This document shows, in pieces, positions 1-7,233 of a DNA stretch of 19,893 bases. The notes below the pieces were generated by a model. It ran no database searches, was not told the DNA's origin, and saw nothing but the letters and a program-made list of their open reading frames with translations. Position numbers and translations under genes: made by a program. Positions within the stretch are counted from its first letter, which is position 1; the number at the start of each line of letters is the position of its first letter. The DNA comes from Phocaeicola sp. (lineage in GTDB: Bacteria > Bacteroidota > Bacteroidia > Bacteroidales > Bacteroidaceae): the NCBI GenBank assembly GCA_020026175.1, contig JAHHQV010000050.1, positions 1 to 19,893 of the forward strand. Direction: 5' to 3'.

Positions 1-12
1 AATAGCTGCACC

Positions 13-1119
13 CTATGAATCATCCAGTGAATCAAGCGGATTGGGTATGCTCGATTTGTGCGCACTCGTCACATGAAGATAAATAGAGGTGGTCTTGATG
101 TCATTATGCCCCAGCAGTTCCTGTATGGTTCTCAAGTCCGTTCCTTGCTCCAGCAGATGGGTAGCAAACGAATGGCGCAGCATGTGTACATGTACCCGAT
201 GTTTGATACCGGCACGGATGGCAGCTTCTTTCAGCACCTTTACCAGCGCACTTGCGGAATATTGGTCACCGGGGTATTCTCCCTCAAACAGCCACTTCTG
301 CGGACGGTACTCCTTGAAATATTCCCTCAGATCCTTCAACAGCTTTTCCGACAGTAGCGAATACCGGCATTTCCGTCCTTTGCCCATAATACGCACAAGC
401 ATCCTTTCGCTGATTATGTCCTTCGGGGTGAGGTTCAACAGCTCGCTCCGTCGTAATCCGGCTGAGTATATCAATGAAATCATGCAGCGGTGCTTCCGGT
501 TCGACAGGCACGCAAGGATACGGGCCACCTCATTACGGCTCAGCACTTCGGGCAGTGACTTGTATTCCTTCGCACGGGTAATGCCGCCATAGTATTGGCG
601 CTGTCCGCCCTTTACCTGCTCGTAGTAGAACTTGATGGCGTTGATGCGCATGTTCTGCTGCGATACCGATATTTTCTTTTCGTTTACAAGATAGAGGATA
701 TATTTGTTGATGTCAGCCACTTTCAGGCGGTCGATGTTGCGGTCTTTATGGTATTCCATAAAGTCACTGAAATAGGCACGATAGGTTTTTATGGTCGATG
801 GACTGTACCGTTTCCGCTCCAATAATTCAAGATAGCCTTCCGGCAGTGTGTATTCCCTTTTGGGTTTGGGATGCCTTACATAAACCCTGCTGTAATCAAT
901 ATAGGCGTGCGGGGAGTAGCGGTCGTAGAAGTCGGGCAGGCTGAATCCCTCTGCATCCACATGGGCTGAGCCTGTGCTGTCAGTCTGCACATTGCTGTCC
1001 CCAGCCAGCAGTTCTGCAATCCTCCGGCTGCCCGCATAATCTATTCTTATGCAGTGTCTGCCGTCCCTTTCCTCCGGATGCAGGACAATCTGTTCGCGTT
1101 GCAGGTATTTCCGTTCCAT
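13..1119 (-). CDS. Tyrosine recombinase (phage/XerD-like site-specific integrase)
   Basis: A site-specific DNA recombinase of 368 residues. An N-terminal segment of about 90 residues with no recognised fold precedes a SAM-like core-binding domain (about 93-170) and the catalytic domain (about 187-350). The catalytic residues are visible: R223 in SAGLRRSELL, K247 in MGKGRK, H312 and R315 in HMLRHSFATH, H338 in LGHND and the nucleophile Y347 in SIYLHV. All are present, so the enzyme should be active. The ATG at 1119 gives the full family architecture and the TAG stop lies 12 bp from the window edge, so the gene is complete. It follows a TetR gene by 101 bp on the same strand. G+C is clearly higher than in the map-nqr region (33 of 60 bases in one line checked by hand, against 22-27 in core lines), which suggests transfer. 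Substrate site and element type cannot be told; XerC/XerD housekeeping function is less likely because of the long N-terminus. Confidence 0.9.
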   Translation of the reverse strand: MERKYLQREQIVLHPEERDGRHCIRIDYAGSRRIAELLAGDSNVQTDSTGSAHVDAEGFSLPDFYDRYSPHAYIDYSRVYVRHPKPKREYTLPEGYLELLERKRYSPSTIKTYRAYFSDFMEYHKDRNIDRLKVADINKYILYLVNEKKISVSQQNMRINAIKFYYEQVKGGQRQYYGGITRAKEYKSLPEVLSRNEVARILACLSNRKHRCMISLIYSAGLRRSELLNLTPKDIISERMLVRIMGKGRKCRYSLLSEKLLKDLREYFKEYRPQKWLFEGEYPGDQYSASALVKVLKEAAIRAGIKHRVHVHMLRHSFATHLLEQGTDLRTIQELLGHNDIKTTSIYLHVTSAHKSSIPNPLDSLDDS

Positions 1120-1153
1120 ATCTTTGGAGTTTGCTTCATTGTTCCAAAAGATA

Positions 1154-1186
1154 AGAGAAAAAATTTATTCTCTGAACGGTTGTTCA
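1154..1186. repeat. Two adjacent inverted repeats at the recombinase promoter; possible operator
   Basis: A 20-bp near-palindrome (1154-1173, arms AGAGAA and TTCTCT, AT-rich centre) abuts and shares one base with a second dyad, TGAAC-4 nt-GTTCA (1173-1186), which overlaps the -7 box of the recombinase promoter. Size and place fit a repressor operator, and a TetR-family gene lies directly upstream. The link to that regulator is inference only; no matching dyad was seen before the tetR-like gene itself. Confidence 0.4.
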
Positions 1187-1192
1187 AAAATA
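1185..1192 (-). promoter_or_regulatory. Bacteroidota -7 element for the recombinase gene
   Basis: On the minus strand this reads TATTTTTG, an exact match to TAnnTTTG, about 65 bp before the recombinase start. A TTTG lies upstream at 1211-1208, but the spacing of 15 bp is shorter than the usual 19-21, so the -33 element is uncertain. Confidence 0.5.
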
Positions 1193-1220
1193 TTTCCGTT
1201 AAATTTGCAAAAAATTGAAA

Positions 1221-1838
1221 TCAGGCCTTTATCATCGCATAAAGGTACTCGAAATTCTCTTTTAATGTGTTCACATTCAGTCCGTCAAAAAATGACTCCT
1301 CATACGACATTCCCATAAATGTCTGACGGAACAGGGCGGCTGTCTTCTCCACATCCGTATCCCTTCTTATTTCTCCGCTGTCAATGGCATGCTGTATCAC
1401 TTTCTTCCACATTTCATATTCCTGACGGAAGATGTCTTCCATCTTTTCCCTCACTCCGGGATAATACATCCGCACCTGAAAAAGAAAATGGAAATAGTAG
1501 AAGTTCGGACAGCATTTGTTTTCCACTTCGCCGCCGCTCCTGACAACTTCCAGAATTCTTTCCATGGCGTTCCTTACCCCTTCTACATACTGCCCGATGA
1601 ATCCGGCAAGTGTATCGGCCGGTTCAGCAAACTTCTTTCCCGGTGCCTGCAGGTTGATTGCGTACTTGTCCGCAACGGCTACAAACAGGTCCAGCTTATG
1701 CGGGAAATAATATACGACCCCTGTCTTGACCACTCCGCAGGCTTTCGCCAGTGTACTGATGCTCGCTTTTTCGTAGTTCATTCTCAGAAATACCCAGAAT
1801 GCCTTGTCTATCACTTCTTCCCGGTTGTTTATTATCAT
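1221..1838 (-). CDS. TetR/AcrR-family transcriptional regulator
   Basis: A 205-residue DNA-binding regulator of usual family length. The N-terminus (about 5-52) forms the TetR three-helix domain: the helix-turn-helix is around ISTLAKACGVVKTGVVYYF, followed by the typical PHKLDLF segment. The C-terminal part (about 60-205) would be the all-helical ligand and dimer domain and is not conserved enough to suggest a ligand; it contains a Cys pair at 109-110 next to PNFYYFHF. It lies upstream of and codirectional with the recombinase gene, and shares its higher G+C, so both probably arrived together. Family knowledge suggests a dimeric repressor released by a small ligand. Whether it controls the recombinase, itself or a distant pump operon cannot be read from this window. 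The start at 1838 gives a complete N-terminal helix, although MII-NN may include one or two extra residues. Confidence 0.88.
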   Translation of the reverse strand: MIINNREEVIDKAFWVFLRMNYEKASISTLAKACGVVKTGVVYYFPHKLDLFVAVADKYAINLQAPGKKFAEPADTLAGFIGQYVEGVRNAMERILEVVRSGGEVENKCCPNFYYFHFLFQVRMYYPGVREKMEDIFRQEYEMWKKVIQHAIDSGEIRRDTDVEKTAALFRQTFMGMSYEESFFDGLNVNTLKENFEYLYAMIKA

Positions 1839-1887
1839 TTCTTACGGCTTTTTTTAGTTTGTTCTTCAATAAGTTAATAGCAATGTG

Positions 1888-1895
1888 CGAAGATA
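1888..1895 (-). promoter_or_regulatory. Possible -7 element of the tetR-like gene
   Basis: Minus strand TATCTTCG, one base off TAnnTTTG, about 50 bp before the start at 1838. No good -33 element. Weak support. Confidence 0.3.
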
Positions 1896-2133
1896 GTCAT
1901 TTATTCGCTATATGTTAGTATCATGATGTTTGAAAAAAAACAATTTTTGTGACATGAGGGATTTTTTATAAACAGATACTATAATATAATGTTAAGTCGT
2001 GATGTGAAAATGATGTTGTTTCTCGTGTGTATATGTTGTGTAAATGTTAAAAATAGTCAGTGCATTAACACGAAGGAGTGATGATAGTCTTATTGTTTAT
2101 ACTTCAAAATGCTTAGGAATTTTGCGTTGGATG

Positions 2134-2168
2134 CCTAAGCGTTTGATGTAAAACGTTTAGGTGTTTTT
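2134..2168 (+). terminator. Orphan terminator-like hairpin
   Basis: The arms CCTAAGCGTTT (2134-2144) and AAACGTTTAGG (2151-2161) pair over 11 bp with one G-U, around a 6-nt loop, and are followed by TGTTTTTAT. On the plus strand this looks like an intrinsic terminator, yet no plus-strand gene ends here. Confidence 0.45.
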
Positions 2169-2460
2169 ATCAGACTGATGTATAAGTGATGTTTAAGGCG
2201 GCTTTTTGTGTAGATGAGTTGAAATACAGTGCGTCTTTTATTTATCGTTGTGGCAATTGATTTATAACATATGATAGCTATTGTGTACTAATCTATTGAC
2301 TTATGTGTCTATATGTATAATATAATGCGATTTGGTCTGTGTTTTTGTTTTTCTGTAGTTGTCTGAAAATTGAAAATTTTTGAAAGACTTGTAATGTGGT
2401 GTGTGATTTCTTGATTTTGAGAGGGTGATGAAATCATTTTGTCAAAATGACATTTGTCGT

Positions 2461-2513
2461 AAAAATAAAGCCTTCTCTTCATGTTGTAATGCGATATATG
2501 AAGAAAAGGCTTT
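2461..2513 (-). terminator. Intrinsic terminator after the FKBP gene
   Basis: The arms 2467-2482 and 2498-2513 pair over 16 bp. The single irregular position is a G-U pair on the minus strand but a C-A mismatch on the plus strand, and the T-rich run (TTTATTTTTA) follows on the minus strand. Both signs assign it to the minus-strand FKBP/HAD unit. Confidence 0.85.
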
Positions 2514-2542
2514 AGTAAAAATAATTTCCAGTATACGTATTA

Positions 2543-2932
2543 TTAGGCTATACCGAACAATTCTATTTCAAATACAAGTGTTGAACCTCCAGGTATTCCA
2601 GGTTGTGAAAACTTTCCATATCCCATTTCCGCAGGGATATAAACTTCCCATTTGTCGCCTACGCACATCTGTTGCATAGCTATTATCCATCCGTCTATAA
2701 GATCTCCCAGACGGAAGGCTACTGGAGTTCCTCCCAAGCTGCTATCGAATTTCTTGCCGTTGATGGTTCTTCCTGTGTAATGTGCAGTTACGATGCTGCG
2801 TGTAGTAGGGTGTCTTCCGTCATCGTTACCTTTTTTCAATACCTTATAATTAGGTAGAGATTTCACCCCTTCTTCTTTTGATTTGGCAACAAGCCATTCT
2901 TTATTGGCTTGTGCGTATTCTTGTTTGCCCAT
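2543..2932 (-). CDS. FKBP-type peptidyl-prolyl cis-trans isomerase
   Basis: A 129-residue prolyl isomerase that should speed cis-trans rotation at X-Pro bonds during protein folding. A charged helical N-terminus of about 40 residues precedes one FKBP domain (about 45-128), recognised by VTAHYTGRTINGKKFDSS, then GWIIAMQQMCVGDKW, IPAEMGYG and the closing IPGGSTLVFEIEL. Active-site residues typical of the family are visible: Y52, F62, D63, W82 and Y105. There is no signal peptide or lipobox, so it is probably cytoplasmic, unlike the exported FKBPs common in this group. It lies 19 bp downstream of the HAD phosphatase gene on the same strand and shares its promoter and the terminator at 2461-2513. 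No functional link to the phosphatase is evident. Confidence 0.93.
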   Translation of the reverse strand: MGKQEYAQANKEWLVAKSKEEGVKSLPNYKVLKKGNDDGRHPTTRSIVTAHYTGRTINGKKFDSSLGGTPVAFRLGDLIDGWIIAMQQMCVGDKWEVYIPAEMGYGKFSQPGIPGGSTLVFEIELFGIA

Positions 2933-2951
2933 ATAGTTCCCTGATTATTGT

Positions 2952-3764
2952 TTATGAATTGAAAATGAATTTCTCGACAGCAAATGCCACGCCGTCTTCT
3001 TCGTTGGATAATGTAATGAAGTCGGCATTGTCTTTTACTATCTGCTGTGCATTTTCCATTGCTATGCCCAGCCCTGCATATTTTATCATTGACAGGTCGT
3101 TGAATCCGTCACCTATTGCCATCATTTCATCTTTGCTCATATTCAGTTCTTTCAGAAGGACTGACAGGGATTGTGCTTTATCGATACCTTTTGGAACCAG
3201 TTCGAGAAAGTATGGTTCAGAGCGGAATACTCCCATGCGGTCTTTCAGATGCTCGTACATTTCTTTTTCAAGGACTGCAAGTCTTTCTGCGTCTCCTACT
3301 ATCAGACATTTTGCGATAGGATGTTTTACGGCATCCAGAAAATTGTCTACTTTCTTTATCTTCATGACATTCAGCAGAGCTTCCTTCAGTACATATTCGT
3401 CTTCTGGTGTCTCTGTAAGTACGTATTCACCATCGTAAGTGACGATGGCGAAATTATTTTCTTTGGCACACTTGTACAGGTATGGAAGTACGTCATGGTC
3501 CAACAGGTTCTTGTACATCAGCTCTTTGGTGGTCCAGTCTATTATTTCACCGCCATTGTATGAAAGAATGTATCCTTCGTACTTTGAAAGCTCCAGCTTT
3601 TCGGCCAATGGAACAACCCCATAAGTAGGTCTGCCGGAAGCTAATACTACTTTTATTCCTTGTTGTTGCGCACGGATAAGAGTTTCTCTAGTCTTTTCGG
3701 TAATCTCTTTTTTGTTGTTTGTCAATGTTCCGTCCAGGTCTAATACGATGATTTTGTAACTCAT
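2952..3764 (-). CDS. Cof-type HAD-superfamily (IIB) phosphatase
   Basis: A 270-residue phosphohydrolase of the Cof/YbiV kind, which usually removes phosphate from sugar phosphates or similar small metabolites in the cytoplasm. The four HAD motifs are present: the nucleophile region VLDLDGTLT (D9, D11), S43 in LASGRP, a lysine after VPKG (K192/K195), and the metal-binding GDGFNDLSM (D219, D223). The C2-type cap lies between about 85 and 190. Length is normal. It is the first gene of a two-gene unit with the FKBP gene. A -7 box precedes it at 3814-3807. The substrate cannot be predicted from sequence in this family. Confidence 0.92.
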   Translation of the reverse strand: MSYKIIVLDLDGTLTNNKKEITEKTRETLIRAQQQGIKVVLASGRPTYGVVPLAEKLELSKYEGYILSYNGGEIIDWTTKELMYKNLLDHDVLPYLYKCAKENNFAIVTYDGEYVLTETPEDEYVLKEALLNVMKIKKVDNFLDAVKHPIAKCLIVGDAERLAVLEKEMYEHLKDRMGVFRSEPYFLELVPKGIDKAQSLSVLLKELNMSKDEMMAIGDGFNDLSMIKYAGLGIAMENAQQIVKDNADFITLSNEEDGVAFAVEKFIFNS

Positions 3765-3806
3765 ATGATAAAATCAGGTTATAAGTGATAATATAAATTA
3801 ATGGTG

Positions 3807-3814
3807 CAAAGATA
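3807..3814 (-). promoter_or_regulatory. -7 element of the HAD-FKBP unit
   Basis: Minus strand TATCTTTG, exact TAnnTTTG, about 43 bp before the HAD start. No clear -33 TTTG at the expected distance. Confidence 0.65.
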
Positions 3815-3942
3815 CAATAAATTAATGATAAGTAGCTGCTCGAAAAATGATTTTGTAAACAAGTGTTCTACATATACATCTTAGATATAGCCGATGTGGA
3901 AATGTTGATAGATGTAGTTGATGTAAGCCATGATCTAAGGAT

Positions 3943-3976
3943 AAAAAAACTCCGTCTGGTTGATAACCGGACGGAG
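3943..3976 (-). terminator. Intrinsic terminator after the winged-helix gene
   Basis: The GC-rich arms 3950-3961 and 3965-3976 (12 positions, one irregular) close a 3-nt loop. On the minus strand the hairpin is followed by a run of seven T (3949-3943). It lies 22 bp past the stop of the winged-helix gene. Confidence 0.85.
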
Positions 3977-3998
3977 CGAAAAAAAGTATCATTCGGAA

Positions 3999-4217
3999 TT
4001 ATCCGATGTAAACATTTACGGTCAGAAAGAGTTTATCTTGTTTCTCTTCAAGGTCGAAGTCGATTTTGTCTTCTCTGGCCAGCCAGCCTATGGCAGCGTT
4101 GAGGTCTCTGTCATTCAGGCCAGTAAAACTCTTGAGTTTCTTGTACTCCCAATGTGCATTATCCTTCAATGCATTCCAGACAATGCCGGCATTAACGCCA
4201 ATTTGATACTTGTTCAT
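3999..4217 (-). CDS. Small winged helix-turn-helix protein (DUF2582/PF10771-like)
   Basis: A 72-residue protein that matches the short winged-helix family common in Bacteroidota. The start is typical, with IGVNAGIVWNAL, followed by WEYKKLKSFTGLNDRDLNAAIGWL as the helix-turn-helix and a wing with the basic/acidic strand ending in FLTVNVYIG. Family members are presumed DNA-binding proteins, but their targets are unknown. The gene stands alone, with its own -7 box (4268-4261) and a strong terminator 22 bp downstream. It is divergent from map, with 214 bp between the two starts. The family call is from recognition of the pattern and the function is inferred from the fold only. Confidence 0.8.
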   Translation of the reverse strand: MNKYQIGVNAGIVWNALKDNAHWEYKKLKSFTGLNDRDLNAAIGWLAREDKIDFDLEEKQDKLFLTVNVYIG

Positions 4218-4260
4218 GTTTTTAGATTTTAGATTGTTGGTAAAATAAGTTTTCTTGTTA

Positions 4261-4292
4261 CAAATATAAGCATTGTAAATGTTATTTCTAAA
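4261..4292 (-). promoter_or_regulatory. Promoter of the winged-helix gene
   Basis: Minus strand -7 box TATATTTG (4268-4261) with a TTTA (4292-4289) 20 bp upstream as a near match to the -33 TTTG. About 43 bp before the start codon. Confidence 0.65.
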
Positions 4293-4400
4293 TGTTTCCG
4301 CATGTTTTCTTTGTGATGGAATATGTATTTAATGATTTTTAAACTAGAACATGTCAAACTAATTTTACGTACTGATAATTCTTCTTTTCTATTTTTTTAT

Positions 4401-4408
4401 TAACTTTG
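4401..4408 (+). promoter_or_regulatory. -7 element of the map-tsaD-cinA unit
   Basis: TAACTTTG, exact TAnnTTTG, 23 bp before the map ATG. The -33 region is not well conserved. Confidence 0.7.
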
Positions 4409-4431
4409 CATTGTTTTAAAAGGAGTTGATT

Positions 4432-5283
4432 ATGGTTAGAAAAATTAATTGGAGAGTGCCTAAGGGTGCCGAACTAACTGAACTTGACAAGAAAGTATTG
4501 TATTTTCAAAATAAAGGACATCTGGTTCCTACCAGAAAACTGATAAAGACATCTGAACAGATAGAAGGCATACGTAAAAGCGGCGTTATTAATACAGGCG
4601 TATTGGACCTTGTGGCAAGTGAGATAAAAGCCGGAATGAGTACTGCCGAAATTGACAATATGGTTTACGACTATACTGTAAGCCATGGTGCTATTCCTGC
4701 ACCGTTAAATTATGAAGGTTTTCCGAAAAGCGTTTGTACGTCAATAAATGAAGTGGTCTGTCATGGTATTCCTTCGGAAAATGAAATATTGGAAGAGGGA
4801 GATATTATAAATGTAGATGTATCGACTATTCTTGACGGTTATTATTCTGACGCTTCAAGGATGTTTATTATCGGCAAGACTACTCCAAAAAAGGAAAAGC
4901 TTGTAAATGTGGCAAAAGAATGTCTTGAAATAGGAATGCAGGCTGCAAAGCCTTTCGGATTTGTGGGAGATATAGGCAACGCTATAGAGAAACATGCCAA
5001 AAAGAACGGCTTTTCTGTAGTGAGAGATTTGTGTGGTCATGGTGTAGGACTTGAATTTCATGAAGAACCAGAAGTTGAACATTTCGGACGTAAAGGTACA
5101 GGTATGTTGTTGGTTCCTGGTATGGTATTTACTATAGAGCCGATGATTAACATGGGTACATACGAGGTGTTTGTAGACGAAGAGGATGGCTGGACTGTGG
5201 TGACTGAGGATGAATTGCCTTCTGCGCAATGGGAACATACTTTTGTCATGACTGAGGACGGTCTTGAAATCCTTACATATTGA
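4432..5283 (+). CDS. map: Type I methionine aminopeptidase
   Basis: Removes the initiator methionine from new proteins; a cytoplasmic metalloenzyme of the pita-bread fold. The five metal ligands are visible: D129 (NVDVST), D140 (YYSDAS), H203 (GHGVG), E236 (FTIEPM) and E268 (QWEHT). The ATG at 4432 was chosen because it lies 6 bp after AAAAGGAG; a TTG at 4426 would sit directly against that site. The protein has 283 residues, with about 40 residues (MVRKINWRVPKGAEL...) before the usual first helix at about 41. That extension lacks the Cys-rich SEC-C zinc motif seen in some bacterial enzymes. Bacteroidota commonly also carry a shorter map in the ribosomal protein cluster, so this may be a second copy. 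It is the first gene of a unit with tsaD, 23 bp downstream. Confidence 0.95.
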   Translation: MVRKINWRVPKGAELTELDKKVLYFQNKGHLVPTRKLIKTSEQIEGIRKSGVINTGVLDLVASEIKAGMSTAEIDNMVYDYTVSHGAIPAPLNYEGFPKSVCTSINEVVCHGIPSENEILEEGDIINVDVSTILDGYYSDASRMFIIGKTTPKKEKLVNVAKECLEIGMQAAKPFGFVGDIGNAIEKHAKKNGFSVVRDLCGHGVGLEFHEEPEVEHFGRKGTGMLLVPGMVFTIEPMINMGTYEVFVDEEDGWTVVTEDELPSAQWEHTFVMTEDGLEILTY

Positions 5284-5306
5284 TATAACGGAAAAACGAT
5301 TGATAA

Positions 5307-6332
5307 ATGGATAAAACTATAATACTAGGAATAGAGTCTTCTTGTGATGATACTTCTGCTGCCGTTATTTGCGACGGGGTTCTATTGTCGAGTGTGATTG
5401 CAAGTCAGGCTGTACATGAATCTTACGGCGGGGTGGTTCCGGAATTGGCTTCCAGAGCGCATCAGCAAAATATAGTGCCAGTGGTGCATGAAGCCTTGAA
5501 AAGGGCTGGAGTAGGAAAGGAAGAGCTTAGTGCCATAGCATTTACCAGAGGTCCAGGGCTTATGGGGTCGCTACTTGTAGGTGTGTCTTTTGCCAAAGGA
5601 CTTGCCAGGTCTCTTGATATTCCAATGGTAGAGGTAAATCATCTTCAGGGGCATGTGCTGGCTCATTTTATAAAAGAGGAAGGCGTGGAAAGCAAACAGC
5701 CTAAGTATCCGTTCTTGTGTCTTTTGGTGTCTGGGGGAAATTCTCAGATTATAAAAGTAAAGGCATATAATGATATGGAGGTTTTGGGGCAGACTATAGA
5801 TGATGCTGCTGGCGAAGCTATAGACAAATGCTCGAAGGTAATGGGCTTGGGCTATCCGGGAGGACCTATTATAGACCGTCTTGCAAGACTGGGTAATCCT
5901 GAAGCCTACAGTTTCAGCAAGCCTCATATACCAGGATATGACTATAGTTTCAGCGGCTTGAAAACATCTTTCCTTTATTCGCTAAGAGAGTGGATGAAGG
6001 GTGATCCTGATTTTATCGAACATCATAAGGAAGATCTTGCAGCTTCGCTCGAAAAAACTATTGTCGATGTTCTTATGAGTAAGTTGCGTAAGGCGGTGAA
6101 AGATACAGGAATAAATGAAGTGGCCGTAGCTGGAGGAGTGTCTGCCAATAATGGGCTAAGGAACTCATTCCGTGAATATTCCGAAAAATATGGATGGAAT
6201 ATTTATATACCTAAATTCGGGTATACTACTGATAATGCGGCTATGATTGCCATTACAGGGTATTTCAAATATCTTGACAAGGATTTCTGTACCATAGACA
6301 AGCCTGCTTATTCACGAGTTACAATCAAATAA
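5307..6332 (+). CDS. tsaD: tRNA N6-adenosine threonylcarbamoyltransferase TsaD
   Basis: Transfers the threonylcarbamoyl group to A37 of ANN-decoding tRNAs to make t6A, working with TsaB, TsaE and the precursor synthase TsaC, none of which is in this window. The protein has 341 residues, the normal family length. It opens with the ASKHA nucleotide-binding start ILGIESSCDDTSAAV, contains the metal-binding pair H112 and H116 in NHLQGHVLAH, and has the phosphate loop LLVSGGNSQI, AGGVSANNGLR and the closing YTTDNAAMIA with the second metal-ligand aspartate. Spacing to map (23 bp) and to cinA (15 bp) indicates one transcript. Confidence 0.97.
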   Translation: MDKTIILGIESSCDDTSAAVICDGVLLSSVIASQAVHESYGGVVPELASRAHQQNIVPVVHEALKRAGVGKEELSAIAFTRGPGLMGSLLVGVSFAKGLARSLDIPMVEVNHLQGHVLAHFIKEEGVESKQPKYPFLCLLVSGGNSQIIKVKAYNDMEVLGQTIDDAAGEAIDKCSKVMGLGYPGGPIIDRLARLGNPEAYSFSKPHIPGYDYSFSGLKTSFLYSLREWMKGDPDFIEHHKEDLAASLEKTIVDVLMSKLRKAVKDTGINEVAVAGGVSANNGLRNSFREYSEKYGWNIYIPKFGYTTDNAAMIAITGYFKYLDKDFCTIDKPAYSRVTIK

Positions 6333-6347
6333 AAGAGAATAATATAT

Positions 6348-6845
6348 ATGTCAGTTCAAGGAAAAATGCTAAGCAGATGGATAAGCAATATCTTTTGGAA
6401 AGAAGAATTGACTTTGGCCACTGCGGAAAGCTGTACTTCGGGTAATATAGCTGCTTCTATAACATCTATACCTGGAAGTTCTAAATTTTACAAGGGAGGA
6501 ATAGTTGCCTATTCTGATGAAGTCAAACAGAATTTGTTGCATGTTAAGGCTGAAACATTGGAGAACAATGGTGCAGTAAGTGAAGAAACGGTGAAGGAAA
6601 TGGTGTTAGGTGCTATCGAGGCTTTCGGTACTGATTATGCTATAGCTACATCGGGAATAGCAGGTCCAACGGGAGGTACACATGAGAAGCCGGTAGGTAC
6701 TGTTTGGATTGCTGCAGGAAGCAAGGAAAATATCGTCACAATGATGCTGTGTGAAGATAATGGAAGAGAGCAAAATGTACACAATGCTACAGTCGAAGCG
6801 ATGCAATTATTATGCGAATTGTTCAAAAACGAAGAAATCGAGTAG
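6348..6845 (+). CDS. CinA C-terminal-domain protein, nicotinamide-nucleotide amidase (PncC-like)
   Basis: A 165-residue stand-alone CinA C-terminal domain. Enzymes of this type remove ammonia from nicotinamide mononucleotide to give nicotinic acid mononucleotide, part of pyridine nucleotide recycling in the cytoplasm. The family motifs are visible: LATAESCTSGNIA (26-32 region with the active-site serine), YKGGIVAYSDEVK, then GAVSEETV and ATSGIAGPTGGT (about 100-111), followed by KPVGTVWIA. The N-terminal MoCF-like domain of full-length CinA is absent, which is common, and the length is normal for PncC. It is the last gene of the map-tsaD unit. The rpmB promoter begins directly after it, and no terminator hairpin is visible between them, so some read-through is possible. 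Confidence 0.93.
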   Translation: MSVQGKMLSRWISNIFWKEELTLATAESCTSGNIAASITSIPGSSKFYKGGIVAYSDEVKQNLLHVKAETLENNGAVSEETVKEMVLGAIEAFGTDYAIATSGIAGPTGGTHEKPVGTVWIAAGSKENIVTMMLCEDNGREQNVHNATVEAMQLLCELFKNEEIE

Positions 6846-6871
6846 CAAATGTGTAAATTGTTGAAAAAAAA

Positions 6872-6903
6872 CTTGCATGTTTGAAATAAATACGTTTACT
6901 TTG
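6872..6903 (+). promoter_or_regulatory. Promoter of the rpmB ribosomal unit
   Basis: A -7 box TTACTTTG (6896-6903), one base off the consensus, with CTTG (6872-6875) 20 bp upstream as the -33 element. The ATG lies 50 bp downstream. Confidence 0.6.
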
Positions 6904-6953
6904 CACTCCGTTTTAGAGAACGAACGATTTGAAACTATAAAAACTAGATAGAA

Positions 6954-7214
6954 ATGTCAAAAATTTGTCAAATTACCGGAAAAAGAGCCTTGATAGGCAA
7001 CAATGTTTCACACTCAAAGAGAAGAACAAAAAGAACATTTGATGTGAACTTGTTTTCAAAGAAATTCTACTATGTAGAACAAGATTGCTGGATTAGCCTG
7101 AATATCTGTGCTAACGGCTTGAGAGTTATTAACAAGAAAGGGCTGGATGCTGCATTGAATGAAGCTGTAGCAAACGGTTACTGCGATTGGAAAAGTATCA
7201 AAATTATTGGTTAA
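6954..7214 (+). CDS. rpmB: 50S ribosomal protein bL28
   Basis: An 86-residue large-subunit ribosomal protein. It starts with the family signature MSKICQITGKR, followed by GNNVSHSKRRTKR and the region FDVNLFSKKFYYVEQDCWISL, and ends at GYCDWKSIKIIG. Only one Cys lies in the N-terminal motif where zinc-binding versions have a CxxC, so this is the zinc-free form. It is first in the unit with rpmG (19 bp gap) and the DUF4295 gene, an arrangement typical of Bacteroidota. Confidence 0.97.
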   Translation: MSKICQITGKRALIGNNVSHSKRRTKRTFDVNLFSKKFYYVEQDCWISLNICANGLRVINKKGLDAALNEAVANGYCDWKSIKIIG

Positions 7215-7233
7215 TTAAAAGGAGAAAGAAACT

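Larger units (their letters stand above)
1839..2460. other. AT-rich gene-free stretch between accessory genes and core genes
   Basis: About 620 bp with no convincing coding region on either strand, no tRNA and no recognisable insertion-sequence ends. Base composition is strongly AT-rich, unlike the TetR and recombinase genes on its left. Its content is the weak tetR promoter, one orphan terminator-like hairpin (2134-2168) and otherwise unremarkable sequence. It may hold the worn edge of the acquired element, but no direct repeats that would mark an attachment site were found by eye. Confidence 0.6.

Noticed and set aside
89..592. Plus-strand open frame of 167 codons opposite the recombinase gene
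   Set aside because: It is the antisense shadow of a clear catalytic domain; its translation is low in structure and resembles no family.
1389..1877. Plus-strand open frame of 162 codons opposite the tetR-like gene
   Set aside because: Antisense shadow of a recognisable TetR protein, with an aromatic- and Ser-rich composition typical of a reversed frame.
1..2460. Search for an attachment site, tRNA gene or insertion-sequence ends at the accessory edge
   Set aside because: No cloverleaf, no convincing direct repeats and no terminal inverted repeats were found by eye.
3863..4102. Plus-strand frame overlapping the winged-helix gene and its terminator
   Set aside because: It runs through a clear minus-strand terminator and the recognisable winged-helix gene; no promoter.
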